Assembly: GCF_003352385.1 (NCBI RefSeq)
Contig: NZ_CP031243.1
Span: forward strand, 248,001 to 312,000
DNA length: 64,000 bases
Direction: 5' to 3'
Origin: Haemophilus haemolyticus
GTDB taxonomy: Bacteria; Pseudomonadota; Gammaproteobacteria; Enterobacterales; Pasteurellaceae
In this document: positions 1 through 8,926 of the stretch, piece after piece
Layout of the letters: every line of letters starts with the position of its first letter
Numbering within the stretch: position 1 is the first letter of the stretch
The notes under the pieces: model-generated
Databases searched by the model: none
The model's input: only the letters and a program-made list of their open reading frames with translations
Told to the model about the DNA's origin: nothing
Program-made: the position numbers and the translations under genes

Positions 1-401
1 TACAAAATAATGAACTGGCTAACGAAATAGGTTTATCCAATTCAGCTTGTTTACGTCGAGTGAATAACTTAGAAGAAAGCGGCGTAATTGATAACTATGT
101 AGCTTTATTAAATCCTAAAAAAGTAAACTGTAATCTCATCGTTTATGCATTAGGCTCTTTCTTTGAAGAAGACCCTGAATTAAAAGAGCGGTTTATTTTT
201 GAAGTGAAATTAATCCCTCAAATTACCGAATGCCATTTTATGGCTGGTAGCTTTGATTTCTTATTGAAACTCAATGTATCCGATCTTGATCAATTTAATT
301 ACATCAAAAACACCTATCTCAATTCTAGGCTTGGCATTAAAACCTTAAAATCAGAAGTTACTCTAAAAACGGTCAAATCAACAACTGAGTTGCCTTTATA
401 A
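1..401 (+). CDS. Lrp/AsnC-family transcriptional regulator, 5' end outside window
   Basis: The reading frame is open from base 3, so the start codon lies upstream of the window. The visible part begins inside the helix-turn-helix (NELANEIGLSNSACLRRVNN), followed by the RAM/ligand-binding domain that ends at residue TELPL. This is the standard Lrp/AsnC layout: DNA-binding domain, then a small-molecule-binding alpha-beta domain that forms dimers and octamers. The gene converges on the amidohydrolase at 438-1673 and shares a terminator with it. Family members often control neighbouring amino-acid genes, so control of the amidohydrolase or pepE genes is possible but is only inferred. It is distinct from the asnC gene at 37720. 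Family assignment is firm; the ligand is unknown. Confidence 0.85.
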   Translation, partial: QNNELANEIGLSNSACLRRVNNLEESGVIDNYVALLNPKKVNCNLIVYALGSFFEEDPELKERFIFEVKLIPQITECHFMAGSFDFLLKLNVSDLDQFNYIKNTYLNSRLGIKTLKSEVTLKTVKSTTELPL

Positions 402-430
402 AAAAACTCGTATTATTGATACGAGTTTTT
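401..430. terminator. Bidirectional terminator between Lrp-type gene and amidohydrolase
   Basis: Stem ACTCGTAT (406-413) pairs with ATACGAGT (419-426) around a 5-nt loop, flanked by A and T runs on both sides. It sits between two convergent stop codons. Confidence 0.85.
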
Positions 431-437
431 ATAACAA

Positions 438-1673
438 TTAACAAACTTCAGCCTGTTCTAATATAACTTTTTGTAAAACTTTAATTCCTGCCTCTATATC
501 TTTCCAATCAGTAAATTCAAGAGGGTTATGACTAATTCCCAAATGAGATGGAACAAAAATCATACCTGTTGGACAAAGTGTTGCCATATGCATTGCATCA
601 TGTCCTGCACCACTTGGCATTATTTCGTAAGAATAACCGAGGGAATGAGCGGTTTCAGCTATTTGGTTTACCATATTTTCAGATAATACTATTGGATTAT
701 CTTTTGAAATAAGTTGTAACTCAATTAATAATCCTCTTTTTTCTGAAACTTTACTAATTTCCTCTTGTAATAATTCAAATACTGAATCTCTAGCTTGTAC
801 ATGTGTACCTCGAATATCTACTAATAATTCGCAATATCCTGGCACAACATTCATTACTCCTGGTTTAGCTGTAATATTACCTACAGTAGCTACTGTAGAA
901 TGTCCAGCTTGAATAGCCGCTTGCTCAATAGCAAGTGATAATTCAGCTCCTCCTAACAATGCATCATGACGATAATGCATTGCTGTTGCTCCTGAATGAT
1001 CTGCTTGTCCTTTAATTTTAACAATTGCACGAATCGGAGCAGCAATACCTGTCACAACACCTATTGTTTTTCCTTCATTCTCTAAACGAGGGCCTTGTTC
1101 TATATGAAGTTCAAAAAAACATTTAAATTCCTTTGCATCACGTTTTGCTTGATTAACCAAATTAAAATTCATTCCTACTTCAGCCATAGCTTCTGATAAA
1201 CCCTTTCCTTGTTTATCACGTAACGAACTTAATTTTTCTTGATTTACTATGCCGCACATAACTTTACTACCCAATGTAGCAAAATTAAATCTACTCGATT
1301 CTTCACAAGTAAAAATTATCAATTCTAAAGGATAACGAGTCTGAATATTCTGTTCACACAATTGCAAAAGAATTTCCAACCCAGCAACAGATCCCAAAGG
1401 ACCATCAAATTTACCAGCATTCACAACTGTATCAATATGAGAACCGAATGCAACTACAGGTAAAAAATCTTCTTTACCTTCCTTACGAATAAAAAGATTT
1501 CCAATTGAATCTCGACGAATAGATAAATCATATTCTTTGCATAATTCAATAATCATATTATGGGCCTTTTCATCCTCCTCTGTAAAAGCTAAGCGAGTCA
1601 GCTCGTTTGGTACTGATGAAATAAAAGCCAGTTTTTCAATTAAATTTTGAACACGATTAAGATTAATTGACAT
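438..1673 (-). CDS. M20-family Zn amidohydrolase (N-carbamoyl-L-amino acid hydrolase / allantoate amidohydrolase type)
   Basis: 411 aa, ATG at 1673 with AGGAG upstream. Binuclear zinc site residues of the HyuC/AllC/beta-ureidopropionase group are visible: H79 and D90 in the GSHIDT...GKFDG region, E124-E125, H190 in ELHIEQG and H382 in GISHNPLE. The inserted dimerisation domain lies between about residues 210 and 330. The family hydrolyses N-carbamoyl amino acids, allantoate or ureido acids to release ammonia and CO2. No other hydantoin or allantoin pathway gene is adjacent, so the true substrate may be another N-acyl or N-carbamoyl amino acid. It is transcribed away from the pepE run, leaving about 120 bp of shared upstream region. 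Confidence 0.85.
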   Translation of the reverse strand: MSINLNRVQNLIEKLAFISSVPNELTRLAFTEEDEKAHNMIIELCKEYDLSIRRDSIGNLFIRKEGKEDFLPVVAFGSHIDTVVNAGKFDGPLGSVAGLEILLQLCEQNIQTRYPLELIIFTCEESSRFNFATLGSKVMCGIVNQEKLSSLRDKQGKGLSEAMAEVGMNFNLVNQAKRDAKEFKCFFELHIEQGPRLENEGKTIGVVTGIAAPIRAIVKIKGQADHSGATAMHYRHDALLGGAELSLAIEQAAIQAGHSTVATVGNITAKPGVMNVVPGYCELLVDIRGTHVQARDSVFELLQEEISKVSEKRGLLIELQLISKDNPIVLSENMVNQIAETAHSLGYSYEIMPSGAGHDAMHMATLCPTGMIFVPSHLGISHNPLEFTDWKDIEAGIKVLQKVILEQAEVC

Positions 1674-1795
1674 AGTTTTCTCCTGATACGGTTTATTTTT
1701 TGATATTCGTCAAACAATAATAATTTTTCGTTGAAAATTAACCTTTTCTAAGCGTAATATCGGTATTGCTAAATCCCTCTAAAAAGGAGTAGAAA

Positions 1796-2500
1796 ATGAA
1801 AAACATGTTACTGCTCAGTAGCTCAAAATACAAGAACACAGGTTATCTTGAACACACCATACCTTGGTTACAAAATTTCCTAACTGATTATCGTGGTAAA
1901 ACAATTGCTTTTGTGCCTTATGCTGGGGTACGCCGCACTTTTGATGAATATGAAAAAACTGTGCAAAATGCACTTTCTGATTTAGGGATGAATATTGTTT
2001 CCGTTCATCATGGTAAACAACATCGAGATATCATTGAACAAGCAGATGTCATTGCTATTGGCGGCGGAAATACATTTTGTTTGTTAAAACAGCTTTATGA
2101 ACACAATTTGATTGATATCATTCGTGAAAAAGTAAATAACGGTACGCCTTATTTTGGTTGGAGTGCTGGGGCCAATGTAGCGGGCGCATCTATTATGACA
2201 ACTAATGATATGCCAATTACTTATCCTCCTTCATTTCAAGCATTACAACTTTTTCCTCATCAAATTAATCCGCACTTTATTTCAGGTAAAATGCAAGGCC
2301 ACAATGGTGAAAGCCGAGAGGAACGTTTGGCAGAATTTTTACTCGTTAATCCAACTGCATTTGTATATGCCTTACCTGAAGGTTCTGCACTTCATATACA
2401 AAATGAAATGGCAACTGTGTTAGGTGAAAATCCTATTTTGTGCTTCAGTGAAAATATGGAATGTGGCACATTTGACATCAATACAACTTTTTCTTATTAA
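1796..2500 (+). CDS. pepE: Dipeptidase E (alpha-aspartyl dipeptidase, family S51)
   Basis: 234 aa; AAGGAG lies 6-7 bases before the ATG. The S51 catalytic set is visible: nucleophile S123 in GWSAG, D138 and H160, matching S120/D135/H157 of the Salmonella enzyme with an offset of three. The family is cytoplasmic and cleaves dipeptides with N-terminal aspartate, Asp-X. Only 17 bp separate it from the DcuC-family transporter gene, so the two probably share a transcript. The partnership suggests handling of aspartyl peptides or the aspartate they release, which is inference. Confidence 0.92.
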   Translation: MKNMLLLSSSKYKNTGYLEHTIPWLQNFLTDYRGKTIAFVPYAGVRRTFDEYEKTVQNALSDLGMNIVSVHHGKQHRDIIEQADVIAIGGGNTFCLLKQLYEHNLIDIIREKVNNGTPYFGWSAGANVAGASIMTTNDMPITYPPSFQALQLFPHQINPHFISGKMQGHNGESREERLAEFLLVNPTAFVYALPEGSALHIQNEMATVLGENPILCFSENMECGTFDINTTFSY

Positions 2501-2517
2501 CTTAAAGGGAACATATA

Positions 2518-3813
2518 ATGGAATTATTTAAATCCATCGTTGCAGTGGTTGGCATTATTGCCACAATTTATTTTCTGATTAAAAAAGCCGAAACCCGAAC
2601 CGTTTTGATTGGTGTCGGTTTAATAATGTCCATTCTGACGCTTAATCCAATGGGCGCATTAGATGCTTTTGCCAAAAGCATGACATCGGGCGGATTAATT
2701 ATGGCTATCTGTTCCAGTATGGGTTTTGCTTATGTAATGAAATACACTCAATGTGATACTCATCTAGTGCATTTACTCACCAAACCATTAAGCGGATTAA
2801 AATTCTTCTTAATTCCGATTGCAACCGTCATCACCTTTTTCATCAATATTGCTATTCCTTCTGCTGCTGGTTGTGCAGCTGCGGTTGGAGCAACATTAAT
2901 TCCTGTTTTAAAAAGTGCGGGTGTTCGACCAGCCACTGCTGGGGCAGCTATTTTAGCAGGGACTTTTGGATCAATGATGAGCCCGGGTTCTTCTCACTCT
3001 GCAATGATTAGTGAAATGTCGGGCTTAACTATCGCTCAAGTAAACCTTTCACATGCTCCATATAACATGATTGCAGGAGCAATAGGTGCGGTTGTTTTAA
3101 CAATTCTTGCACTTGTTTTTAAAGATTATGGTGAACAACATCGCCAAGCTTATCTTGCAGAACAAAAAGAAAGTGAAATTAAAGTTGTTAAAGGCGTTAA
3201 TGTACTTTATGCCCTTGCACCATTAATACCATTAGTTATTTTAGTGATTGGTGGAACGTCATTACAACAAGTACCGGGTCTTGAGTGGACTAAAATGGGT
3301 GTGCCTCAAGCGATGCTGATTGGTGCAATTTACGGCATTATCGTCACTCGTATTTCCCCAGTAAAAATCACTGAAGAATTTTTCAATGGTATGGGAAATT
3401 CTTATGCAAACGTACTTGGTATCATCATTGCAGCCAGCGTATTTGTAGCAGGATTAAAATCTACGGGCGCAGTGGATGCTGCAATTTCTTTCTTAAAAGA
3501 ATCCAACGAATTTGTACGTTGGGGTGCAACAATTGGACCATTCTTAATGGGCTTAATTACAGGCTCTGGCGACGCTGCAGCGATTGCCTTTAACAGCGCT
3601 GTCACACCACATGCTGTAGAACTCGGCTACACTCATGTAAATCTTGGTATGGCAGCAGCGATTGCAGGTGCAATCGGTCGCACAGCTTCACCAATTGCAG
3701 GCGTAACCATTGTTTGTGCAGGACTTGCGATGGTAAACCCAGTAGAAATGGTAAAACGTACCGCACCAGGTATGATACTTGCTGTTTTATTCTTAGCATT
3801 ATTTATGTTGTAA
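2518..3813 (+). CDS. DcuC-family transporter
   Basis: 431 aa, ATG preceded by AAAGGGA. Hydrophobic throughout, with roughly 11-12 membrane segments and the small-residue-rich segment typical of DcuC relatives (FGSMMSPGSSHSAM around residues 155-168). DcuC of E. coli exports succinate or exchanges C4-dicarboxylates anaerobically. Here the gene lies between pepE and an AbgA-like amidohydrolase, so the substrate could instead be aspartate, an aspartyl peptide or an N-acyl amino acid. Family call is good; substrate is not shown by the sequence. A true dcuB is present separately at 47589-48911. Confidence 0.8.
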   Translation: MELFKSIVAVVGIIATIYFLIKKAETRTVLIGVGLIMSILTLNPMGALDAFAKSMTSGGLIMAICSSMGFAYVMKYTQCDTHLVHLLTKPLSGLKFFLIPIATVITFFINIAIPSAAGCAAAVGATLIPVLKSAGVRPATAGAAILAGTFGSMMSPGSSHSAMISEMSGLTIAQVNLSHAPYNMIAGAIGAVVLTILALVFKDYGEQHRQAYLAEQKESEIKVVKGVNVLYALAPLIPLVILVIGGTSLQQVPGLEWTKMGVPQAMLIGAIYGIIVTRISPVKITEEFFNGMGNSYANVLGIIIAASVFVAGLKSTGAVDAAISFLKESNEFVRWGATIGPFLMGLITGSGDAAAIAFNSAVTPHAVELGYTHVNLGMAAAIAGAIGRTASPIAGVTIVCAGLAMVNPVEMVKRTAPGMILAVLFLALFML

Positions 3814-3828
3814 AAATAGTAAAAAATT

Positions 3829-3861
3829 GACCGCACTTTTTTTTAAGTGCGGTCTGTTTTT
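3829..3861 (+). terminator. Terminator built from an inverted pair of uptake signals
   Basis: GACCGCACTT (3829-3838) and AAGTGCGGTC (3845-3854) form a perfect 10-bp stem with a six-T loop, followed by TGTTTTT. Both arms are exact Haemophilus uptake sequences. It lies between the DcuC-family gene and the AbgA-like gene, so it may lower downstream expression within the run. Confidence 0.8.
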
Positions 3862-3885
3862 ATAGACTTTTAAAGGAAGAAAAAA

Positions 3886-5157
3886 ATGAACTTAGATTTA
3901 AATCAACTTGTTAAATGGCGTCGTGAATTTCATCGTTTTCCAGAAATTGGCTGGAGTGAATTTTGGACAACTTCTCGCATTGCGGATTACTTGGAAGACT
4001 TAGGTTGTTTTGAAATTTTTCTTGGCAAACAAATTATAAATCCAGACTTTGTTCGTGGACGAAAACAAACTGTAGTAGATAAAGGCTTAGCTAATGCAAA
4101 AACCTATGGAGCCAATGAAAAATGGCTCGAAAAAATGGAAGGATATACTGGTTGTGTGGCATTATTTGATTCAGGTAAACCAGGGAAAACTATTGCATTA
4201 CGTTTTGACATAGACTGTGTGAATGTAACGGAAACTCGCTCACAAGAGCATATTCCAAATAAAGAAGGTTTTGCCTCAATTAACGATGGTTTTATGCATG
4301 CTTGTGGACATGATTCACACATTACAATAGGTTTAGGCGTAGCATTATGGATCGCTCAGAACAAAGATAAACTCACTGGAAAAGTAAAAATTGTATTTCA
4401 ACCAGCAGAAGAAGGTGTTCGAGGTGCAGCAGCCATTGCACAAAGTGGCATAATTGATGATGCAGATTATTTTGCTTCTTCACATATTAGTTTTTGTGCG
4501 AATACAGGCACTGTTATTGCTAATCCAAGAAATTTTCTTTCCACTACAAAAATTGATATTCGCTACAAAGGTAAACCTGCACATGCAGGTGCTGCGCCCC
4601 ATTTAGGTCGTAATGCTTTATTAGCTGCAGCGCATACTGTCACTCAACTTCATGGTATTGCACGCCATGGTGAAGGCATGACAAGAATTAATGTGGGAGT
4701 GCTAAAAGCGGGTGAAGGACGAAATGTCATTCCATCGTCTGCTGAATTACAATTAGAAGTGCGGGGAGAAAATAAAGCAATTAATGAATACATGACTGAA
4801 CAAGTCATGCAAATAGCCAAAGGTATTTCCATAAGTTTTGATGTCGCATATGAAACTGAAATTGTAGGTGAAGCAGTGGATATGAATAACGATGTTGAAC
4901 TTATAAAACTCATCGAAGAAATATCCCTTGAACAACCACAAATAAATAACGTAAATTCAGATTATGCTTTCAATGCAAGTGAAGATGCGACTATTTTAGG
5001 TAGACGTGTACAAGAACACGGAGGCAAAGCTATTTACTTCATTCTTGGTGCAGATCGCACAGCAGGTCATCATGAAGCTGAATTTGATTTTGATGAAAAT
5101 CAATTGCTTACTGGGGTTAATATTTATACATCTTTAGTACAAAGATTATTAGCTTAA
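3886..5157 (+). CDS. AbgA-like M20 amidohydrolase
   Basis: 423 aa; ATG with AAAGGAAG upstream. Peptidase M20D features are visible: HACGHDSH at residues 138-145 (metal ligands C140, H142), QPAEEG with E175/E176, and the lid domain from about 225 to 340. Closest by feel to the A subunit of p-aminobenzoyl-glutamate hydrolase, which in E. coli needs AbgB and importer AbgT; neither is adjacent here. Relatives also cleave hippurate, indole-acetyl or other N-acyl amino acids. A 12-strong block of residues between the N-terminal strand and the metal motif (about 45-85) is typical of AbgA rather than the shorter hippuricases. The substrate is uncertain. Confidence 0.8.
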   Translation: MNLDLNQLVKWRREFHRFPEIGWSEFWTTSRIADYLEDLGCFEIFLGKQIINPDFVRGRKQTVVDKGLANAKTYGANEKWLEKMEGYTGCVALFDSGKPGKTIALRFDIDCVNVTETRSQEHIPNKEGFASINDGFMHACGHDSHITIGLGVALWIAQNKDKLTGKVKIVFQPAEEGVRGAAAIAQSGIIDDADYFASSHISFCANTGTVIANPRNFLSTTKIDIRYKGKPAHAGAAPHLGRNALLAAAHTVTQLHGIARHGEGMTRINVGVLKAGEGRNVIPSSAELQLEVRGENKAINEYMTEQVMQIAKGISISFDVAYETEIVGEAVDMNNDVELIKLIEEISLEQPQINNVNSDYAFNASEDATILGRRVQEHGGKAIYFILGADRTAGHHEAEFDFDENQLLTGVNIYTSLVQRLLA

Positions 5158-5249
5158 TTAAATAAAAATATTTTTACTCCTTTCTTTTAAGAATCTCCTA
5201 TTTTTCTTAGAATAAAGGCAATATCTACTCACCTTATAAGGAAAACTCA

Positions 5250-7223
5250 ATGATTAATAGACGTCATTTTATTCAAATCGGTGCAAGCAGTATTCTTGCA
5301 TTAAGTGCAAGCCGTTTTGCGACAGCAAAAGGTAAACATGATGTAGATTTACGTATTGTTGCTACTACTGACGTTCACAGTTTCTTAACAGACTTTGATT
5401 ATTATAAAGACGCACCAACCGATAAATTCGGGTTTACTCGTGCGGCAAGCCTTATTCGTCAAGCACGTGCTGAAGTAAAAAATAGTGTATTAGTAGATAA
5501 CGGTGACCTAATTCAAGGTAATCCAATTGCAGACTATCAAGCTGCACAAGGCTATAAAGAGGGTAAATCTAACCCTGCGGTCGATTGTTTAAATGCGATG
5601 AATTATGAAGTGGGTACATTAGGTAACCACGAATTTAACTATGGTCTCAATTATCTTGCAGATGCCATCAAACAAGCTAAATTCCCGATTGTGAATGCGA
5701 ACGTAGTAAAAGCAGGAACAGAAGAACCTTATTTCACACCTTATGTCATTCAAGAAAAATCTGTGGTGGATAATAATGGCAAAACACATAAATTAAAAAT
5801 CGGTTATATCGGTTTTGTACCGCCACAAATTATAGTTTGGGATAAAGCGAACCTTCAAGGCAAAGTGGAAACCCGTGATATTGTAAAAACAGCACAAAAA
5901 TATGTCCCTGAAATGAAGAAAAAAGGGGCTGATATTATCGTTGCATTAGCTCACACTGGCCCGTCTGATGAACCATACAAAGAAGGTGCTGAAAACTCGG
6001 CATTCTATTTAGCGGATGTTCCACATATTGATGCGGTTATTTTTGGTCACTCACACCGTTTATTCCCAAATAAAGAATTTGCGAAATCACCAAATGCAGA
6101 TATCGTAAATGGTACAGTAAAAGGTGTACCAGAAAGTATGGCTGGTTACTGGGCAAATAATATCAGCGTGGTAGATTTAGGATTAACAGAACACAAAGGC
6201 AAATGGATTGTTACCTCTGGAAAAGCGGTTCTTCGTCCAATTTATGATGTAGAAACCAAAAAAGCACTTGCAAAAAATGACCCAGAAATCACCGCTCTTT
6301 TAGCACCAGTTCACGAAGCAACACGTAAGTTTGTGTCTCAACCTATCGGCAAAGCTACAGACAATATGTATAGTTACCTTGCATTAGTGCAAGATGATCC
6401 AACCATTCAAATTGTAAACCAAGCACAAAAAGCATACGTTGAAAAAGTGGCATCCAGTGTGGCAGAAATGGCTGGTTTGCCTATTTTAAGTGCAGGTGCT
6501 CCATTTAAAGCGGGTGGTCGTAAAAATGACCCAACGGGCTATACCGAAGTAAATAAAGGTGAATTAACTTTCCGTAATGCGGCAGACTTATACCTTTATC
6601 CAAATACGCTAGTGGTTGTTAAAGCGACAGGCGAACAATTAAAAGAATGGTTAGAATGTAGTGCTGGTATGTTTAAACAAATTGACCCTACAAGTGATAA
6701 ACCACAATCATTAATCGACTGGGAAGGTTTCCGCACTTATAACTTTGATGTGATTGATGGTGTCAATTATGAATACGATCTAACCAAACCAGCTCGTTAC
6801 GATGGCGAATGTAAATTGATCAATCCAGAATCGCATCGTGTAGTGAACCTCACTTATCAAGGTAAACCAGTTGATCCAAAAGCAGAATTTTTGATTGCAA
6901 CGAATAACTATCGTGCTTACGGCAATAAATTCCCAGGTACTGGTGATAAACATATTGTTTACGCTTCGCCAGATGAAAGCCGTCAAATTTTGGCTGATTA
7001 TATTAAAGCAACCAGTGAGAAAGAGGGTTCAGTCAATCCAAATGCGGATAAAAACTGGCGTTTTGTGCCTATCACAGGTAACGATAAATTAGATGTCCGT
7101 TTTGAAACCTCACCAAGCGAACAAGCGGCGAAATTTATCGCTGAAAAAGCACAATATCCGATGAAACAGGTGGGTACTGACGAAATCGGTTTTGCAGTGT
7201 ATCAAATTGATTTGTCGAAATAG
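5250..7223 (+). CDS. cpdB: 2',3'-cyclic-nucleotide 2'-phosphodiesterase / 3'-nucleotidase, periplasmic
   Basis: 657 aa. Calcineurin-type metallophosphatase motifs are clear: TTDVHS (D41, H43), DNGDLIQGN (from D83), GNHEFN (N126, H127) and GHSH near residue 266, followed by a 5'-nucleotidase C-terminal domain. The enzyme hydrolyses 2',3'-cyclic nucleotides and 3'-nucleotides to nucleosides for scavenging. The N-terminus [12 protein letters not shown] has a twin-arginine followed by a hydrophobic stretch and an A-T-A-like cleavage region near residue 26, which looks like a Tat signal; the E. coli enzyme, as I recall it, has an ordinary Sec signal. ATG follows AAGGA. It is monocistronic by appearance, ending in a strong terminator. 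Confidence 0.93.
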   Translation: MINRRHFIQIGASSILALSASRFATAKGKHDVDLRIVATTDVHSFLTDFDYYKDAPTDKFGFTRAASLIRQARAEVKNSVLVDNGDLIQGNPIADYQAAQGYKEGKSNPAVDCLNAMNYEVGTLGNHEFNYGLNYLADAIKQAKFPIVNANVVKAGTEEPYFTPYVIQEKSVVDNNGKTHKLKIGYIGFVPPQIIVWDKANLQGKVETRDIVKTAQKYVPEMKKKGADIIVALAHTGPSDEPYKEGAENSAFYLADVPHIDAVIFGHSHRLFPNKEFAKSPNADIVNGTVKGVPESMAGYWANNISVVDLGLTEHKGKWIVTSGKAVLRPIYDVETKKALAKNDPEITALLAPVHEATRKFVSQPIGKATDNMYSYLALVQDDPTIQIVNQAQKAYVEKVASSVAEMAGLPILSAGAPFKAGGRKNDPTGYTEVNKGELTFRNAADLYLYPNTLVVVKATGEQLKEWLECSAGMFKQIDPTSDKPQSLIDWEGFRTYNFDVIDGVNYEYDLTKPARYDGECKLINPESHRVVNLTYQGKPVDPKAEFLIATNNYRAYGNKFPGTGDKHIVYASPDESRQILADYIKATSEKEGSVNPNADKNWRFVPITGNDKLDVRFETSPSEQAAKFIAEKAQYPMKQVGTDEIGFAVYQIDLSK

Positions 7224-7238
7224 TAGCTAGAAAAATAA

Positions 7239-7276
7239 AATGCCGCCTGAATATCAAAATTTAGGCGGCATTTTTT
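7239..7276. terminator. Terminator after cpdB, convergent with merR
   Basis: AATGCCGCCT (7239-7248) pairs with AGGCGGCATT (7263-7272) across a 14-nt loop and runs into TTTTTT. Confidence 0.85.
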
Positions 7277-7334
7277 CTTCCTAAAGAGCGGTCAAATTTT
7301 TAGAGATTTTTACTTAGTTCGCAATCTATCTTCT

Positions 7335-7721
7335 TTATTTTATACTTTTCAACCCTTCTATTGCTTTACATTCCTCTTCATTATGTTCACTTTCGGTAAC
7401 AATGGACTGTAAAAAAGCTTTAATTTCTAATAATTGAGATATTTTATTTTCCACTTGAATCAGTTGATTCAGTACTAATTGATCCGCCTGATAATGATCT
7501 TCCATACTGAATTTAATACGATTGAGTACCTTAATATTCTCTAAAGAGAAACCCAATGTCCGACATTTTTTGATAAAGTTTAATTGCTCTACGCTCTCTT
7601 CATTATAATATCGATAACCATTAACCAACCGCTTAGGTGGCTGCAATACTCCTTGCTTTTCATAGTATCGGATAGTTTCAATATTAGTATGTGTAGATTT
7701 ACTTAATTCACTAATTTTCAT
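7335..7721 (-). CDS. MerR-family metal-responsive regulator
   Basis: I place the start at the ATG at 7721, which has GAGGAA seven bases upstream and begins MKISELSK as in most family members; a TTG 15 bases further out has no good ribosome site. The 128-residue product has the winged helix (about 1-70, with IRYYEKQG and NGYRYYNEE) and a long dimerisation helix. Possible metal ligands are H76, H113 and C118; the multiple-cysteine set of ZntR or CadR is not complete. The gene lies 24 bp downstream of the cation diffusion facilitator in the same direction and almost certainly controls the shared promoter at 8454-8484. The effector metal is unknown. Confidence 0.85.
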   Translation of the reverse strand: MKISELSKSTHTNIETIRYYEKQGVLQPPKRLVNGYRYYNEESVEQLNFIKKCRTLGFSLENIKVLNRIKFSMEDHYQADQLVLNQLIQVENKISQLLEIKAFLQSIVTESEHNEEECKAIEGLKSIK

Positions 7722-7745
7722 TATTTCCTCAAGCAATTTTTTACT

Positions 7746-8423
7746 TTAATGAGAATGATCATCTAATAAGAAATGTGTATTTCTATCATACAATGATTTA
7801 ACAGCTTGAAAAACTGTAGAAATACCGCTGTGTAATACAAAAATACTTAAGATACCACTAGCAACTACATCAACCCACTGCCAATTTAACCACCAAGCAC
7901 TTATTCCTGCAATAATAGCAACAACCGAACCAAATAAATCTACTAAAACATGCAAATATGCTGCACGAATATTCAAATTATGGCGATTACTTTTTAGCAT
8001 TATAAAAGCTACCAACAAATTAATCCCAAACCCTAGTAAAGCTACACCTAACATTGGCAAAGCGTCTATTTCTATCGGAGCCTGCCAACGTGTTACAGCC
8101 TCGATAAAAATCCAAATAGCAACCCAAATTAATGAAATTCCATTGATTAAAGCTAACCATTTTTGCCATTTTAGACTTAAAAATAATCCAATCCATGCTA
8201 AAAAAATAGATAAACTATCATTTGCCATATGCCCAGCATCAGCCATCAAAGTAAGGCTGTTAAACCAATATCCCCCTAGAAATTCAACAACCATATAAAA
8301 GGTAATAATTGCAAAACTAATGCCTAATAGCATTTTATTTTTAGAGATTTGACTATGAGGGCAAGATGCATGCTGCTGATATTCTTTAGGGGGATTATTT
8401 TGTACTGTAGAAATTTTTTTCAT
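7746..8423 (-). CDS. Short cation diffusion facilitator (zinc-type) efflux transporter
   Basis: 225 aa with six membrane segments. The metal site uses H65 and D69 in TM2 (DAGHMAND) and H158 and D162 in TM5 (HVLVD), the HD-HD arrangement of the ZitB/ZnT zinc branch. The protein ends at DDHSH about ten residues after TM6, so the cytoplasmic metallochaperone-like C-terminal domain (about 80-90 residues in YiiP) is missing. The reading frame ends with an ordinary stop and the downstream regulator is intact, so this looks like a naturally short family member, not a frameshift. A His-Cys bearing N-terminal tail (CPH at 21-23) may help capture metal. Role: proton-driven export of Zn or a related divalent cation from the cytoplasm. 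Confidence 0.88.
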   Translation of the reverse strand: MKKISTVQNNPPKEYQQHASCPHSQISKNKMLLGISFAIITFYMVVEFLGGYWFNSLTLMADAGHMANDSLSIFLAWIGLFLSLKWQKWLALINGISLIWVAIWIFIEAVTRWQAPIEIDALPMLGVALLGFGINLLVAFIMLKSNRHNLNIRAAYLHVLVDLFGSVVAIIAGISAWWLNWQWVDVVASGILSIFVLHSGISTVFQAVKSLYDRNTHFLLDDHSH

Positions 8424-8453
8424 TTTGTTTCCTTTACTATTTGATTTGAAGGA

Positions 8454-8484
8454 AGCATAAAACCTGTAGTAACTACAAAGTCAA
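8454..8484 (-). promoter_or_regulatory. MerR-type promoter with 19-bp spacer and central dyad
   Basis: On the minus strand TTGACT (-35, 8484-8479) and TATGCT (-10, 8459-8454) are separated by exactly 19 bp, the over-long spacer that MerR regulators untwist on activation. The spacer holds the 13-bp dyad TGTAGT-A-ACTACA at 8465-8477. It starts about 30 bp before the efflux gene. Confidence 0.85.
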
Positions 8485-8560
8485 ATCATAAAACGTACAT
8501 TTAATAAAATTAATTGTTTAAAAAAACTAAATTATAGGGATTTCAATAAAAATTCATTTT

Positions 8561-8860
8561 TATCTGTGGATAACTCATAAATAATCTGTCATAAAACTGT
8601 TTTTACTCACTTGGTAACTTTGAGCAAAAATAAAATTGTTAATAACTTTCCATTTTACACACAAGATTTTTAAAGAAAATGATCGAATTTTCACAAGATT
8701 TTTGGATCCTATAACACCTGTTTCTATAAGGATCGAATAAGGTTACTCACAACAAAAAAGATCTTAATAGTAACAATAATAAGATCTTTATATATAAAAA
8801 GAGATCTTATTTACTAATACAAACGTGATTTTTCAAAGGATCAATAGATCCATTCTTTTT
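8561..8860. other. oriC: Probable chromosomal replication origin, oriC
   Basis: Non-coding, AT-rich and next to mnmG as in E. coli. A perfect DnaA box TGTGGATAA lies at 8565-8573; one-mismatch boxes are TTACACACA at 8655-8663 and TTACTCACA at 8743-8751. Nine GATC Dam sites fall between 8681 and 8907. On the minus strand, three copies resembling the E. coli 13-mer GATCTNTTNTTTT begin at the GATC sites at 8763, 8786 and 8806, with one, three and one mismatches. They form a candidate unwinding element on the mnmG-proximal side. Order and polarity (13-mers near mnmG, R4-like perfect box far from it, mnmG transcribed away) match E. coli. IHF and Fis sites were not assigned. The stretch 8485-8560 shows nothing else to me. 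Confidence 0.85.
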
Positions 8861-8926
8861 TTGTCAGGTGTTTTAAATTTCTGTAGAATAACGCCAATTT
8901 TTTGATCCGAATAAATAGAGATAGAT

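Noticed and set aside
7746..8423. Short CDF gene as a truncated pseudogene
   Set aside because: All six membrane helices and the metal site are intact, the stop is normal and no C-terminal domain remnant follows before merR.
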